Assembly (NCBI RefSeq): GCF_042945595.1
Contig: NZ_CP168493.1
Span: 2,170,001 to 2,234,000, forward strand
Length of the DNA: 64,000 bases
Direction: 5' to 3'
DNA from: Psychrobacillus sp042945595
GTDB lineage: Bacteria; Bacillota; Bacilli; Bacillales_A; Planococcaceae
Position 1 is the stretch's first letter, and every line of letters starts with the position of its first letter. Shown here in pieces: positions 25,896 through 34,483 of this stretch. A program made the translations under genes and the position numbers. The notes beneath the pieces were generated by a model, which did no database searches, had not been told where the DNA came from, and saw nothing but the letters and a program-made list of their open reading frames with translations.

Positions 25896-27020
25896 TTATA
25901 TACTCTTTCTCATCCGTAAAGCATAGAGAAAAGTCCGAATCAAAATGAAGATTGGAGATAACAAGGAAATAATTAATAGTCCATTGATAATTTTTTGTAT
26001 ATGGCTTATGTCAAAAGCTTGACTGTTCAAAAATTGAATCCTTATGGCAAAAAGCCATATAGCCAGTAAATAACTAATCAATATTGAACTCGCTATAATT
26101 ACCTTTCTCACTTGTGCATTCTTTTCTGTCGAATTATACGTAAAACGTGGTTTCATCTCCCCTGATGTATACTCTTTTTCCCAAATTGAGTAATTGAATA
26201 ACCAGGAAGTCGATGTGAATCTTAACTTCCAGCCTGCACTTTTATGGAAGTCGAAATACTCTGGAGCCGTCTTCCATTGATAGTCTTGCACAAAGGAGAC
26301 AAGTTTTGGTGTATCTTTTTCGAAAATAAATGCTAGCCGGTTTTTACTTACTCGAACAAGTTGATTCCCCTCATGAGCCATGTTACTTAGCCAGTTTTCT
26401 AATAGATCCGGTGCGTACATCCAACCAAATCTCCATTTTGAAAACGTTCCTTCTGTAGATTCACTTTTATCAACTGAACTACAAAAAATTTTATGCTTGA
26501 ATGTTCGCAACTTTCGTGTCAGGTAGAAAGTGAAGATAATAACTCCAATAACTTGCAGAAAGTATAGAATTGTAAGAGACCATAATGGACTAGCTACAAA
26601 ATTCGCATTGCCTGGTGCAAAAAAAGCTGTAAGCATACCAATAATAAATGAAAACAGTTGAATTACATATAGATATGAAATCACTGTCAATAGAAGTAAA
26701 TGAACTCGATTTTTCTTCATTATTCCTTCTCGTGAAGGATAAGCTCGAATAGTCTCTCTACCATTTCGAACAAATTTCCAATTTCCTTTTACTAAAGAAT
26801 CTTCCCACCCAGAATCTAACAAACCACTCGGTAAGATATTTTGATATCTATCAAATATGACTTGATACTCCAATTGTTTACCAGCTGTTTCTTCAAATAC
26901 AAACATTCGTGAAAATAGCTTAACATCAACTAGGATTTTTCCATCTGCTGCATTTGAAGATAACCAACATTCTGTCTTCTCCACATCATAACTCCAAAAT
27001 GGCCTCCATTTTTTGATCAT
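25896..27020 (-). CDS. DUF2812 protein, two copies of the domain with membrane segments
   Basis: 374 residues. The DUF2812 pattern appears twice: residues 1-90 (CWLSSNAADGKILVDVKLFS ... GWEDSLVKGNWKFV) and about 190-280 (NWLSNMAHEGNQLVRVSKNR ... SAGWKLRFTSTSW). Two pairs of membrane helices follow the domains (about 105-165 and 305-365). DUF2812 genes are known to sit next to PadR regulators, as here: the upstream PadR gene overlaps by four bases. The family's function is not known; a membrane sensor controlled by PadR is an inference. Confidence 0.85.
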   Translation of the reverse strand: MIKKWRPFWSYDVEKTECWLSSNAADGKILVDVKLFSRMFVFEETAGKQLEYQVIFDRYQNILPSGLLDSGWEDSLVKGNWKFVRNGRETIRAYPSREGIMKKNRVHLLLLTVISYLYVIQLFSFIIGMLTAFFAPGNANFVASPLWSLTILYFLQVIGVIIFTFYLTRKLRTFKHKIFCSSVDKSESTEGTFSKWRFGWMYAPDLLENWLSNMAHEGNQLVRVSKNRLAFIFEKDTPKLVSFVQDYQWKTAPEYFDFHKSAGWKLRFTSTSWLFNYSIWEKEYTSGEMKPRFTYNSTEKNAQVRKVIIASSILISYLLAIWLFAIRIQFLNSQAFDISHIQKIINGLLIISLLSPIFILIRTFLYALRMRKSI

Positions 27021-27346
27021 TCGAATTCCTCCTCATACATTAATGCATTTGTATGTAGTTCCTTCAATCTGCTTATTTCATTGCGTATCAATGTCTTTCC
27101 TATTTCTGAAATCTCATAAATTGTTTTTCGAAGTTCATCCGCATACACTTTTACAATGTAATCCCGTTGCATTTTCTTCAAAGTACCGTAAATAGTACCA
27201 GAGCCTAGAACTAATCGACCTTTTGTAATTTCTTCCACATGTTTTATTATTCCATAACCATGTCTTGGTTCAGATAGAGATAGTAATATATAAAAAGCAG
27301 TTTCCGTCATAGGAATATAGGATGCGATAATCTTTTCAACTGTCAC
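27017..27346 (-). CDS. PadR-family transcriptional regulator
   Basis: About 109 residues from GTG 27346 (VTVEKIIASYIPMTETAFYI). GGAAGTG lies 6 bases before it; the longer ATG form at 27382 would start inside the operator and has no site. The winged helix is clear: FYILLSLSEPRHGYGIIKHV, SGTIYGTLKKMQRDYIV and YEISEIGKTLI. PadR proteins repress their own operon and often a membrane protein gene. It overlaps the DUF2812 gene by four bases, so the two are co-translated. Confidence 0.88.
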   Translation of the reverse strand: MTVEKIIASYIPMTETAFYILLSLSEPRHGYGIIKHVEEITKGRLVLGSGTIYGTLKKMQRDYIVKVYADELRKTIYEISEIGKTLIRNEISRLKELHTNALMYEEEFE

Positions 27347-27374
27347 TCGGATCACTTCCGTTCTATGAATTCGG

Positions 27375-27409
27375 TATGTCACAACTCGACTATATCACTC
27401 TGTGACATA
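27375..27409. promoter_or_regulatory. likely PadR operator
   Basis: Perfect 9-bp inverted repeat TATGTCACA (27375-27383) and TGTGACATA (27401-27409) with 17 bases between. It contains ATGT...ACAT half-sites as known for PadR proteins and lies 29 bp upstream of the PadR start, so autoregulation is likely. Confidence 0.7.
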
Positions 27410-27456
27410 TAGCGTCAATTAAATTCAGAAAAACTAAAAAAGACACGCTATTATAA

Positions 27457-27483
27457 TAACGGGTTCGGTTGAAGGGGAGAAAA
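27457..27483 (+). repeat. left terminal inverted repeat
   Basis: Matches the reverse complement of 30869-30895 at 26 of 27 positions; the one difference is the A/T after GGTTGA. Preceded directly by the 8-bp target duplication TATTATAA. Confidence 0.9.
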
Positions 27484-27502
27484 CATTAAATAACAACCAT
27501 TT

Positions 27503-27537
27503 AGGGGACACAATTCACATGCGAATTGGTGTCCCCT
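27503..27537. terminator. strong hairpin just inside the left transposon end
   Basis: AGGGGACACAATTC pairs with GAATTGGTGTCCCCT (one bulged base), followed by ATTTTATT on plus. It would stop transcription entering the element from outside, as in many IS ends. A second hairpin, AACAACAC...GTGTTGTTGTT, lies at about 27607-27642. Confidence 0.65.
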
Positions 27538-27712
27538 ATTTTATTGATATACCAATGTTTAGGGGTTATTAATATACAGATTAGCAATGTAATTCACATC
27601 TAAATTAACAACACCGCATAAATTTATGTGTTGTTGTTAATTGGCGTGCTAAAACGGTTGCGAATTGGATATACTAATTGTATAACCAATTTTAGACAGG
27701 AGATTGATACGG

Positions 27713-27964
27713 ATGAAGTTCATTACACCTAAAAATCACAATGCAGAAAAGGTAGATTGGCTCATATCGGAACGAGCGAGAAGTATCGTAAAAAACTATG
27801 CAGAGTACACGGAGCATAGCGAGAGTGAAGTGATTAATCTGTTTCTCCTAAACCTTTTAGATGACGCAGATTTTATCGTTTGGATTGAAAAGAAGAGGAA
27901 TAACAGAAGGGTCGTTAAACAGCTTGGAATTGAAGATTTGGTAGGTGGCGAGAAAATTAGCTAA
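27713..27964 (+). CDS. small transposon protein of unknown function
   Basis: 83 residues from ATG 27713, chosen because AGGAGA lies 9 bases before it (the TTG at 27704 is too close). Sequence is polar and helical (VDWLISERARSIVKNYAEYT, SEVINLFLLNLLDD) and might be a DNA-binding or accessory protein. Its last 20 bases overlap the transposase start, so the two are translated together. No family recognised. It lies within the inverted repeats, which supports a role in transposition. Confidence 0.75.
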   Translation: MKFITPKNHNAEKVDWLISERARSIVKNYAEYTEHSESEVINLFLLNLLDDADFIVWIEKKRNNRRVVKQLGIEDLVGGEKIS

Positions 27965-29900
27965 ATTGAAACGATTGGCTACCAAAGAAGATAATTTAGT
28001 GGCGGTTCTATCCCCTCTTTCAGTGAGTGAAATCGAAGATAGGAATAAAGATTATAACGAATTAACACCCAAGCAGTTCGGAACAAAATATAAGGATTTA
28101 CTTTTCACGCCTACCGAATTCACTTGTAATGGTATTAAGCACCAAATCCAATACAACCATTGCTCGAATCCTTTTTGCAGCTATCACGGAATACCTCAAA
28201 CAAAGTACGAAACCAAAGGAAAGCCGACCCGCTATAAATTAACTGGAACCTCCAATCACAAATCAATTAAATGTAATCCAGACCTGACAGGCGTAACAAG
28301 GAATGCGGTTTTAGGCTGTTACACCTCCACTCTTTCCAATTGGTCTATTGCACAAGAGATACAACGTTTGGTTCAAATCAATTCAGTTCAAGACAAAGAA
28401 GAAGAATATGAATTTCATAAAGGTAGTTGCATTGCGGAAGATTTTACACCGTTTAATAAACCTGATGGCTTTTATAGGCAAGGAAAGAGGAGATTGGGAA
28501 TGCAACGGTTCCAGTGTAAAGCTTGCAAAAAGAAAACAGCACTTACACCAAGAAGAGATAACTCTGTTGCATATAACCAGAAACGAAGTGAAATCCATCA
28601 TCTTTTTGCTAAATTGTTATTAAGCCGAACTCCCGTTACAAGAACCTGCGAAATTTTAGAAATTGGAAGAGGAACTTACTACGATAAATTAGAGTTTCTT
28701 TACCGAAGATGTTTGGAGTTTCTTGAGCGACACGAAACCAAGCCTTTTCAACGATTAAAGTTTAAAGAAATGTGGGTTAACATTGATAAAATGAACTATT
28801 ATCTAAATAATGTTCGGCAAAAAGGGATGGGTGGTAGCCGTTACGATGATGTGGAAAAAAATCGATTTCCGACCCACGTTGTGGTATCGGCAGACGTTCT
28901 GTCAAGATATGTTCTTCGTTCCGATGTAGCCTATGATTGGGAAATCACACTCGGAGATATTGCTCTCGATACGGCTCTTCAAAGAGAAGATCATCTGAAT
29001 GAATTTGCCAAAAAGTATGCCAGATACCCAAGATATTCACACTATCCAATGCCCCCTTCGAAAAACGATACTCAAAGTAAAATGGAGTATTATGAAGAAT
29101 TGGCACAGGTAGAACGGAGAATGAACTATACGGATGGGTTGCACGTTGGTTCGACTTATACGACGGTTGCACATTTATGGCTTATTAAACAGTTTGTAAA
29201 CGCAACTGAGTGGCGTTTTGTGACCGATGAAGATGATTCCCTTACAACATCCATCAATCGAGTGTTCTCGGAGGAAATACGACTATCTGATGCCCATCAT
29301 TTCCTCTGTCAAACAGATAAGACAAAAACGAGAAAACAGGCTCGTGAGGAATTTGTTCAGGCAAGAGCCGATTTGATTGATTGGGGAACAATGCAAGGAA
29401 TCGGAACTAGGTCTTTGAGAAGATTAGCGTTTTTGCAACTACAAGAATTATTTAAGCATCACCATTTTTACAAGCAAATCTCAACTTCATCGGGATCCCA
29501 CCTTGAATATACAGATAATCCCATTTCGCACCCACTTGCTACAATTGACAGGGGATTGCGTTCCGTGGATTGTACAACAAACTCATCATCTCTCGAACCA
29601 AAAGATATCGCTGCCTTAATAATGAATGTGAATGACAACGCTACCAATAGCTTTATCCAACAGATTCGGAGAAGGCTGTCTATTTTGGAAAGACCATTAA
29701 CTACGGCTCGTGGAGATGGGAAAAGTTATACCTATTCGAACTTCAATCCGAAGTATGCTCAAATGGCTATCACTATACTGCGAACTTATTACAACTTTTG
29801 CTTAGCATATAATTCTAACGGAACAATGGAGACACCAGCTCAACGCTTGGGAATTACAGATAAAAAATTCGACCTAAAAGACATCATTTATCTAAGGTAG
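27945..29900 (+). CDS. large zinc-finger DDE-type transposase
   Basis: 651 residues from a GTG start. Two likely zinc fingers precede the catalytic part: CNGIKHQIQYNHCSNPFC near 60-80, and CIAEDF...GMQRFQCKACKKKT near 160-200, the latter like the InsA-type fingers of IS1/IS1595 relatives. A helix-turn-helix follows (RTCEILEIGRGTYYDKLEFL). Candidate DDE aspartates are in MWVNIDKMNYY and RFVTDEDDSL. The C-terminus (RTYYNFCLAYNSNGTMETPA, QRLGITDKKF) is the classic tail of DDE transposases. It is about twice the length of most IS transposases. Confidence 0.85.
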   Translation: MARKLAKLKRLATKEDNLVAVLSPLSVSEIEDRNKDYNELTPKQFGTKYKDLLFTPTEFTCNGIKHQIQYNHCSNPFCSYHGIPQTKYETKGKPTRYKLTGTSNHKSIKCNPDLTGVTRNAVLGCYTSTLSNWSIAQEIQRLVQINSVQDKEEEYEFHKGSCIAEDFTPFNKPDGFYRQGKRRLGMQRFQCKACKKKTALTPRRDNSVAYNQKRSEIHHLFAKLLLSRTPVTRTCEILEIGRGTYYDKLEFLYRRCLEFLERHETKPFQRLKFKEMWVNIDKMNYYLNNVRQKGMGGSRYDDVEKNRFPTHVVVSADVLSRYVLRSDVAYDWEITLGDIALDTALQREDHLNEFAKKYARYPRYSHYPMPPSKNDTQSKMEYYEELAQVERRMNYTDGLHVGSTYTTVAHLWLIKQFVNATEWRFVTDEDDSLTTSINRVFSEEIRLSDAHHFLCQTDKTKTRKQAREEFVQARADLIDWGTMQGIGTRSLRRLAFLQLQELFKHHHFYKQISTSSGSHLEYTDNPISHPLATIDRGLRSVDCTTNSSSLEPKDIAALIMNVNDNATNSFIQQIRRRLSILERPLTTARGDGKSYTYSNFNPKYAQMAITILRTYYNFCLAYNSNGTMETPAQRLGITDKKFDLKDIIYLR

Positions 29901-30094
29901 TTTGCGTATTCTGAAAAGAAACATTTTTCTTGAAGGAAATGAGGAAAACTGTGTTAAAGTTAAGTTGAAGAGTTGTGAAGAAAGGCTGTTCTGTGGAAAG
30001 AATCAAAATCATTCTTAATTCAACAAACGAGCCATTTAGTGTAATTGATTTGATGAACTGAACACCTATTTCAATAATTAGAAAGGGTGAAAAA

Positions 30095-30535
30095 ATGAAG
30101 AAGAAATTAATCACGGTAGTTATTTCATTTGGACTTTTACTCTCAGGTTGTACTGAAGGCAGTCCAAACTTGGATAGTAGTCCAGAAGATGCTTTAAAGA
30201 GGATTGAGGTTGGAAATGAAGAAAGAGAAATAAATGTTTATGGTTCTCTCAAAGTGAATAAAGAGTTAGAGTTACTCGTCTTGAGGGGTGCAATGAATAA
30301 TAAGGATATTTGGGTAGCTGACGTTCATAAAGAAGACGGTCGATGGGTAGCTAAAGGAATAGTTCAAATGAATGGACCATTTGAAGGAAGTGATGACATT
30401 CAAACTGTAATTATAAGTGAGGAATTTGGATATGAAGTGGGTTATGTCAAAAGTGGTGTTCCACTTACTGAAGATTTAAACACATTTGAGATTGAAGGGA
30501 TCTCTGATTGGAAAATTTGGATTAAAAAAATCTAA
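30095..30535 (+). CDS. lipoprotein carried by the transposon
   Basis: 146 residues. Signal peptide MKKKLITVVISFGLLLSG with a lipobox LSGC, Cys19 being the lipidated residue; the mature protein is anchored on the outer face of the membrane. It is acidic and mostly beta (EEREINVYGSLKVNKELELL, VLRGAMNNKDIWVAD). AAAGGGTG precedes the ATG. I do not recognise a family. It is inside the inverted repeats and on the transposase strand, 195 bp downstream of it, so it is a passenger gene. Confidence 0.85.
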   Translation: MKKKLITVVISFGLLLSGCTEGSPNLDSSPEDALKRIEVGNEEREINVYGSLKVNKELELLVLRGAMNNKDIWVADVHKEDGRWVAKGIVQMNGPFEGSDDIQTVIISEEFGYEVGYVKSGVPLTEDLNTFEIEGISDWKIWIKKI

Positions 30536-30766
30536 ATAATACTAAAACAAAAGTCAGTAAATTAGTGAACTTAAAGTAACGGGTGCGATAACTGCATATG
30601 TGCTGTACTTCAATCGGGTCTGATTTTTGGGCTGTGTAGTTGGATTTTCAAAAGAATTAAAGCCAATCTGTTCTTTAATAATTGGGTGCGATTGTGAAGT
30701 AAACTTCAATTCTCTAATTGAAAAAACGGAGGTCTTCGTTCAATTAGATTCAAAAAAAAGTATACT

Positions 30767-30794
30767 AAAAACGCTCAGAAAACGGAGCGTTTTT
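30767..30794. terminator. terminator inside the right transposon end
   Basis: AAAAACGCTC / GAGCGTTTTT stem with an 8-base loop and T tail. It ends the passenger-gene transcript before the right repeat. The 350 bp between the lipoprotein stop and the repeat otherwise hold no gene I can support. Confidence 0.8.
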
Positions 30795-30868
30795 GCTTGC
30801 CATTTAACTTGCTAAATTGTTATCTGAATCTATGCTAATTAGGGTGTTGTTTACATTGTTTTTAGCAT

Positions 30869-30895
30869 TTTTCTCCCCATCAACCGAACCCGTTA
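30869..30895 (-). repeat. right terminal inverted repeat
   Basis: Reverse complement of the left end with one mismatch. A single G and then the second TATTATAA copy (30897-30904) follow. Confidence 0.9.
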
Positions 30896-30925
30896 GTATT
30901 ATAAGCATGTCTTACTAGTTACCTA

Positions 30926-31918
30926 TTATAATAATTCAGTCGCTAGTAGCCGGTACACATCTAATCTTTTTTCCTGCGAGTGCGGAATACTACAAATCAT
31001 TACTTCATCAAATCCATAATGCGCTTGTTCTTCTTGTAAAATCGTCGCCACTTCTTTTACTGAACCAACTAAATGAATTTTACGATTTTCTTCAATCATC
31101 ATACGATCCATTTCTGTTAATGGATAATTTTGTGCTTCTTCTGGCGTTAATATTTGGTGAATTTGACCTTTCATAAGTGATAGACGTGCAATGTCCTGTG
31201 GTAATGCTTCAAATTCAGCTTCTTCTTTCGTTTCAGCAACCGTTGCTAAGTAAGTGACATTGATTTCAGGTTTCTCCATAAACGCTGAAGGTTGGAAGTT
31301 CTTGCGATACGTATCTAATATCGAAGGGGTCATTCCACCTTGGAAAAATTGGGCGAATGAATATCCGAGACCCAATCTCCCAGCTTGAATCGCACTATTC
31401 CCAGTTGAACCAAGCAACCATGCCTCTGGTAATACAATATTTGCTGGAGTTGCAATTGTTTTGTTGTATAGATTTTCTTCAGGAACGTCATCATTAAGTA
31501 ACTTTAAAGCAATCGCTAATTTTTCATACATATTATTGACCAATGGTGGACGACCTTCTGAGAGCGCGTACATGGCATAATTATCTCCACCAGGGGCACG
31601 GCCTACTCCAAAATCGATTCGTCCTGGAGAAAAAGCACTAAGTGTCTTAAATACTTCGGCTAGCTTCAATGGCGAATAATGCATCATCATAACACCACCA
31701 GTTCCAATACGAAGTTTGTTCGTTTTTGCCGCAAGATGCGCTGCAGTTACTTCTGGGGCAGAACTAGCAAAAGCACCCGTTCCATGATGCTCTGCCATCC
31801 ACATACGATGATAGCCTAATTCATCTGCTAAAATTGCTAATTCTTCCGCATTTTTTAATGCGACTTCCGCAGTATTTCCTTTCGTAATGGGTGCTTGGTC
31901 TAGTACACTTAATCTCAT
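30926..31918 (-). CDS. luciferase-like (LLM class) flavin-dependent oxidoreductase
   Basis: 330 residues of the bacterial-luciferase-like fold: MWMAEHHGTGAFASSAPEVT, RIGTGGVMMMHYSPLKLAEV and RIDFGVGRAPGGDN are typical of the YwcH/YtmO-type subgroup that uses reduced flavin. WLLGSTGNSAIQAGRLGLGY is the conserved barrel motif. The substrate is unknown. GGAGG lies before the ATG. It sits between the transposon and the bkd cluster as a single gene. Confidence 0.92.
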   Translation of the reverse strand: MRLSVLDQAPITKGNTAEVALKNAEELAILADELGYHRMWMAEHHGTGAFASSAPEVTAAHLAAKTNKLRIGTGGVMMMHYSPLKLAEVFKTLSAFSPGRIDFGVGRAPGGDNYAMYALSEGRPPLVNNMYEKLAIALKLLNDDVPEENLYNKTIATPANIVLPEAWLLGSTGNSAIQAGRLGLGYSFAQFFQGGMTPSILDTYRKNFQPSAFMEKPEINVTYLATVAETKEEAEFEALPQDIARLSLMKGQIHQILTPEEAQNYPLTEMDRMMIEENRKIHLVGSVKEVATILQEEQAHYGFDEVMICSIPHSQEKRLDVYRLLATELL

Positions 31919-32023
31919 TTTCGTTTCCTCCCTATATTTTGCGATCTTTGTTTAATATTAATGCTAACGAACCGTTTTCAAAAAGTAAATGAAAGGGACT
32001 TGAATCTGTTTTACATTTCTCGT

Positions 32024-32121
32024 TTTCAAACTAAAAACGCTTTTTTACAACTAAGCTTATCGTTTTTCCAACTAAAGTCGTAAATATTCCAACTAAACGC
32101 CACATTTTTCCAACTAAATTT
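32024..32121. repeat. five-copy array, 21-nt period, core CCAACTAAA
   Basis: AACTAA starts at 32029, 32049, 32070, 32091 and 32112: steps of 20, 21, 21 and 21. The fuller core is TTCCAACTAAA (three copies) with TACAACTAAG and TTCAAACTAAA variants; minus-strand form TTTAGTTGGAA. Spacers differ. It lies between the bkdB terminator and the LLM gene. Same period as the array at 16472 but a different core. Confidence 0.8.
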
Positions 32122-32130
32122 TTTTCCATG

Positions 32131-32169
32131 AAAAAACGGAGTATTCCCCCCAGGGAAATGCTCCGTTTT
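32131..32169 (-). terminator. terminator of the bcd-bkd operon
   Basis: On minus: AAAACGGAGCATTTCCC pairs with GGGAATACTCCGTTTT (two mismatches), followed by TTTTTTC. It is located 10 bp after the bkdB stop. Confidence 0.85.
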
Positions 32170-32179
32170 CAACTATTTA

Positions 32180-33484
32180 TTAGTATACTGATGTATTTTC
32201 TTTTGTAATATTCTCTAAAATCTCTTTTACGCGAGCTAGGAATCTTCCGCAAACTAAGCCATCTAGTACGCGGTGATCTAATGATAGACATAAGTTTACC
32301 ATGTCACGTGCAGCAATCATTCCACCATCCATAATAACAGGACGTTTCACAATAGACTCTACTTGTAGAATTGCTGCTTGTGGGTAATTGATAATCCCCA
32401 TAGACTGTACAGAACCGAATGATCCTGTATTGTTTACTGTGAATGTACCACCTTGCATTTCGTCTGATTTTAGTTTGCCAGAACGAACTTTTGCAGCAAG
32501 TTCATTTACTTCACGAGCTATGCCTTTAATCGTTTTTTCGTCCGCATTTTTGATGACTGGAACGAAAAGTGCATCTTCTGTAGCAACTGCGATTGAAATA
32601 TTAATGTCTTTTTTCTGAACAATCTTATCGCCAGCCCACATAGAGTTCATCATTGGGAATTCTTTTAGAGCTTGAGAAACAGCTTTTACGAAGAACGCAA
32701 AATACGTTACATTAAAGCCTTCTTTTTGCTTGAACTCATTTTTAATGGAGTCTCGGTATTGTACTAAACTCGTTACATCCACTTCTATCATAGTCCAAGC
32801 ATGTGGTGCTTCATGTTTGCTTCGTAACATATTCGCAGCGATTGCTTTTCGAATACCTGTTACTGGGATTTCGATATCCCCAACTGCAACTGGAACGTTT
32901 ACAGGAGGAGCAGCTTTTGGTGCAGGTGCAGCAGCTGAAGTTTGTGATGCTACAGGAGCTAGTGCAGCGATTGTATCTGCTGGAGTAGCTACTGGAATTT
33001 CACCACTTTCAATGATCTTCAACAAATCTTTACGCGTAATGCGTCCTTCATTTCCAGTACCATTTACTAAAGTAAGGTCAATCCCATGTTCTTGTGAAAG
33101 TTTTAACACAGCTGGTGAATAACGAGCTTTTGAGCCTTTTTCACGCTGAATTGGAGCTGCATGTTTTTGTACTTCAGCAGGTTTTACTGTTTCCGCTGAT
33201 GGTTGCTCAGGTGCAGCTTCCACTACTACCTCGGTAGCTCCACCTTCTGTTTCAATCGTACAAACGATTTCACCAACTGCAAGTGTATCTCCTTCGTTTG
33301 CAAGTAGTTCTTTTATTACCCCAGTAAAGGAAGAAGGTACTTCAGCAGTTACTTTGTCTGTGTTTACTTCAGCTAGTGCATCGTATTTATTGACATGATC
33401 GCCTGGTTTTACTAACCATTTTTCAATCGTACCTTCCGTTACACTTTCCCCAAGTTGAGGCATTTTGATTTGTTCAAGAGCCAT
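32180..33484 (-). CDS. bkdB: branched-chain keto acid dehydrogenase E2 (dihydrolipoyl acyltransferase)
   Basis: 434 residues. Lipoyl domain 1-80 with the lipoylated Lys44 in EVNTDKVTAEV; an Ala/Pro/Val-rich linker; the E3-binding domain at about 118-155 (RYSPAVLKLSQEHGIDLTLV ... GRITRKDL); another linker; and the catalytic domain with DHRVLDG (His404, Asp408) at the end. It moves the acyl group from lipoamide to CoA. One lipoyl domain, as in Bacillus. Last gene of the operon, 16 bp after bkdAB, followed by a terminator. Confidence 0.96.
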   Translation of the reverse strand: MALEQIKMPQLGESVTEGTIEKWLVKPGDHVNKYDALAEVNTDKVTAEVPSSFTGVIKELLANEGDTLAVGEIVCTIETEGGATEVVVEAAPEQPSAETVKPAEVQKHAAPIQREKGSKARYSPAVLKLSQEHGIDLTLVNGTGNEGRITRKDLLKIIESGEIPVATPADTIAALAPVASQTSAAAPAPKAAPPVNVPVAVGDIEIPVTGIRKAIAANMLRSKHEAPHAWTMIEVDVTSLVQYRDSIKNEFKQKEGFNVTYFAFFVKAVSQALKEFPMMNSMWAGDKIVQKKDINISIAVATEDALFVPVIKNADEKTIKGIAREVNELAAKVRSGKLKSDEMQGGTFTVNNTGSFGSVQSMGIINYPQAAILQVESIVKRPVIMDGGMIAARDMVNLCLSLDHRVLDGLVCGRFLARVKEILENITKENTSVY

Positions 33485-33499
33485 TTATAATCCACCTTC

Positions 33500-34483
33500 C
33501 TAATATGCGGCTAGCTCGCGCATTGCTTTTTCTACTTTATCTGGATTAATCATAAAGAATTTTTCCATCGTTGGTGCATACGGCATAGCAGGAATGTCTG
33601 GACCAGCTAGACGCATAATTGGTGCATCTAGATCAAATAAGCAGTTTTCTGCAATAATCGCAGCAACTTCACCAATAATGCTACCTTCTTTATTGTCTTC
33701 TGTAACAAGAAGCACTTTACCAGTTTTTGAAGCAGCTTCAATTATTCCATCTTTATCTAACGGATAGATTGTACGTAAATCAAGAATATGTGCAGAGATT
33801 CCGTCTTTTTCAAGTCGTTCTGCTGCTTGAAGTGCAAAGTGAACAGCAAGACCGTACGTAATTACCGTAATATCTTCCCCTTCACGTTTTACATCTGCTT
33901 TTCCGATTTCGATTGTGTAATCTTCTTCCGGAACTTCCCCTTTAATCAGACGATACGCTCGTTTGTGCTCAAAGAACATAACAGGATCTTCATCGCGAAT
34001 TGCCGCTTTTAGTAATCCTTTTGCATCGTAAGGAGTAGAAGGAATAACAATTTTTAATCCCGGTTGATTTGCGAAAACTGCTTCTACAGATTGTGAATGA
34101 TATAAAGCACCGTGAATTCCGCCACCAAATGGAGCACGAATAACAATTGGACATGTCCAGTCGTTATTTGAACGGTAACGAATACGGGACGCTTCGGAAA
34201 TTATTTGGTTGACAGCTGGCATAATGAAATCGGCAAATTGCATTTCTGCGATTGGACGAAGACCGTACATTGCAGCACCAATACCAACTCCCGCAATAGC
34301 GGATTCAGCAAGTGGTGTGTCTAGCACGCGGTATTCTCCGAATTCCTCATAAAGACCATTTGTTGCTTTAAAAACTCCACCTTTACGACCAACGTCTTCT
34401 CCTAGGATAAAAACGCGTTCATCACGAGTCATTTCTTCTTTCATTGCAAGTGTAATTGCATCGATATAAGACATTACTGCCAT
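33500..34483 (-). CDS. bkdAB: branched-chain keto acid dehydrogenase E1 beta
   Basis: 327 residues of the transketolase pyrimidine-binding type: EDVGRKGGVFKATNGL at the N-terminus and EMQFADFIMPAVNQI are typical E1-beta motifs, followed by the C-terminal transketolase domain (YGLAVHFALQAAERLEKDGI, DLRTIYPLD). With E1 alpha it decarboxylates the keto acids of Leu, Ile and Val using thiamine diphosphate. Its ATG overlaps the bkdAA stop by one base, so the two subunits are made together. Confidence 0.96.
   Translation of the reverse strand: MAVMSYIDAITLAMKEEMTRDERVFILGEDVGRKGGVFKATNGLYEEFGEYRVLDTPLAESAIAGVGIGAAMYGLRPIAEMQFADFIMPAVNQIISEASRIRYRSNNDWTCPIVIRAPFGGGIHGALYHSQSVEAVFANQPGLKIVIPSTPYDAKGLLKAAIRDEDPVMFFEHKRAYRLIKGEVPEEDYTIEIGKADVKREGEDITVITYGLAVHFALQAAERLEKDGISAHILDLRTIYPLDKDGIIEAASKTGKVLLVTEDNKEGSIIGEVAAIIAENCLFDLDAPIMRLAGPDIPAMPYAPTMEKFFMINPDKVEKAMRELAAY

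Larger units (their letters stand above)
27457..30896 (+). mobile_element. 3.44-kb transposon with lipoprotein passenger
   Basis: Bounded by near-identical 27-bp inverted repeats starting TAACGGGTTCGGTTGA (26 of 27 bases match) and flanked by the 8-bp direct repeat TATTATAA at 27449-27456 and 30897-30904; one extra G (30896) separates the right repeat from the duplication. Inside are a small gene overlapping a 651-residue transposase gene, then a lipoprotein gene not needed for transposition. Both ends carry strong hairpins that could insulate the element. The duplication and matching ends imply recent insertion between the PadR and LLM genes. I cannot place it in a named IS family. Confidence 0.88.

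Noticed and set aside
30627..30815. 62-codon ORF at the right end of the transposon
   Set aside because: No ribosome binding site and it runs through the terminator hairpin; probably chance.
32730..33122. 130-codon ORF opposite bkdB
   Set aside because: Antisense of the Ala/Pro-rich linker; composition explains the open frame.
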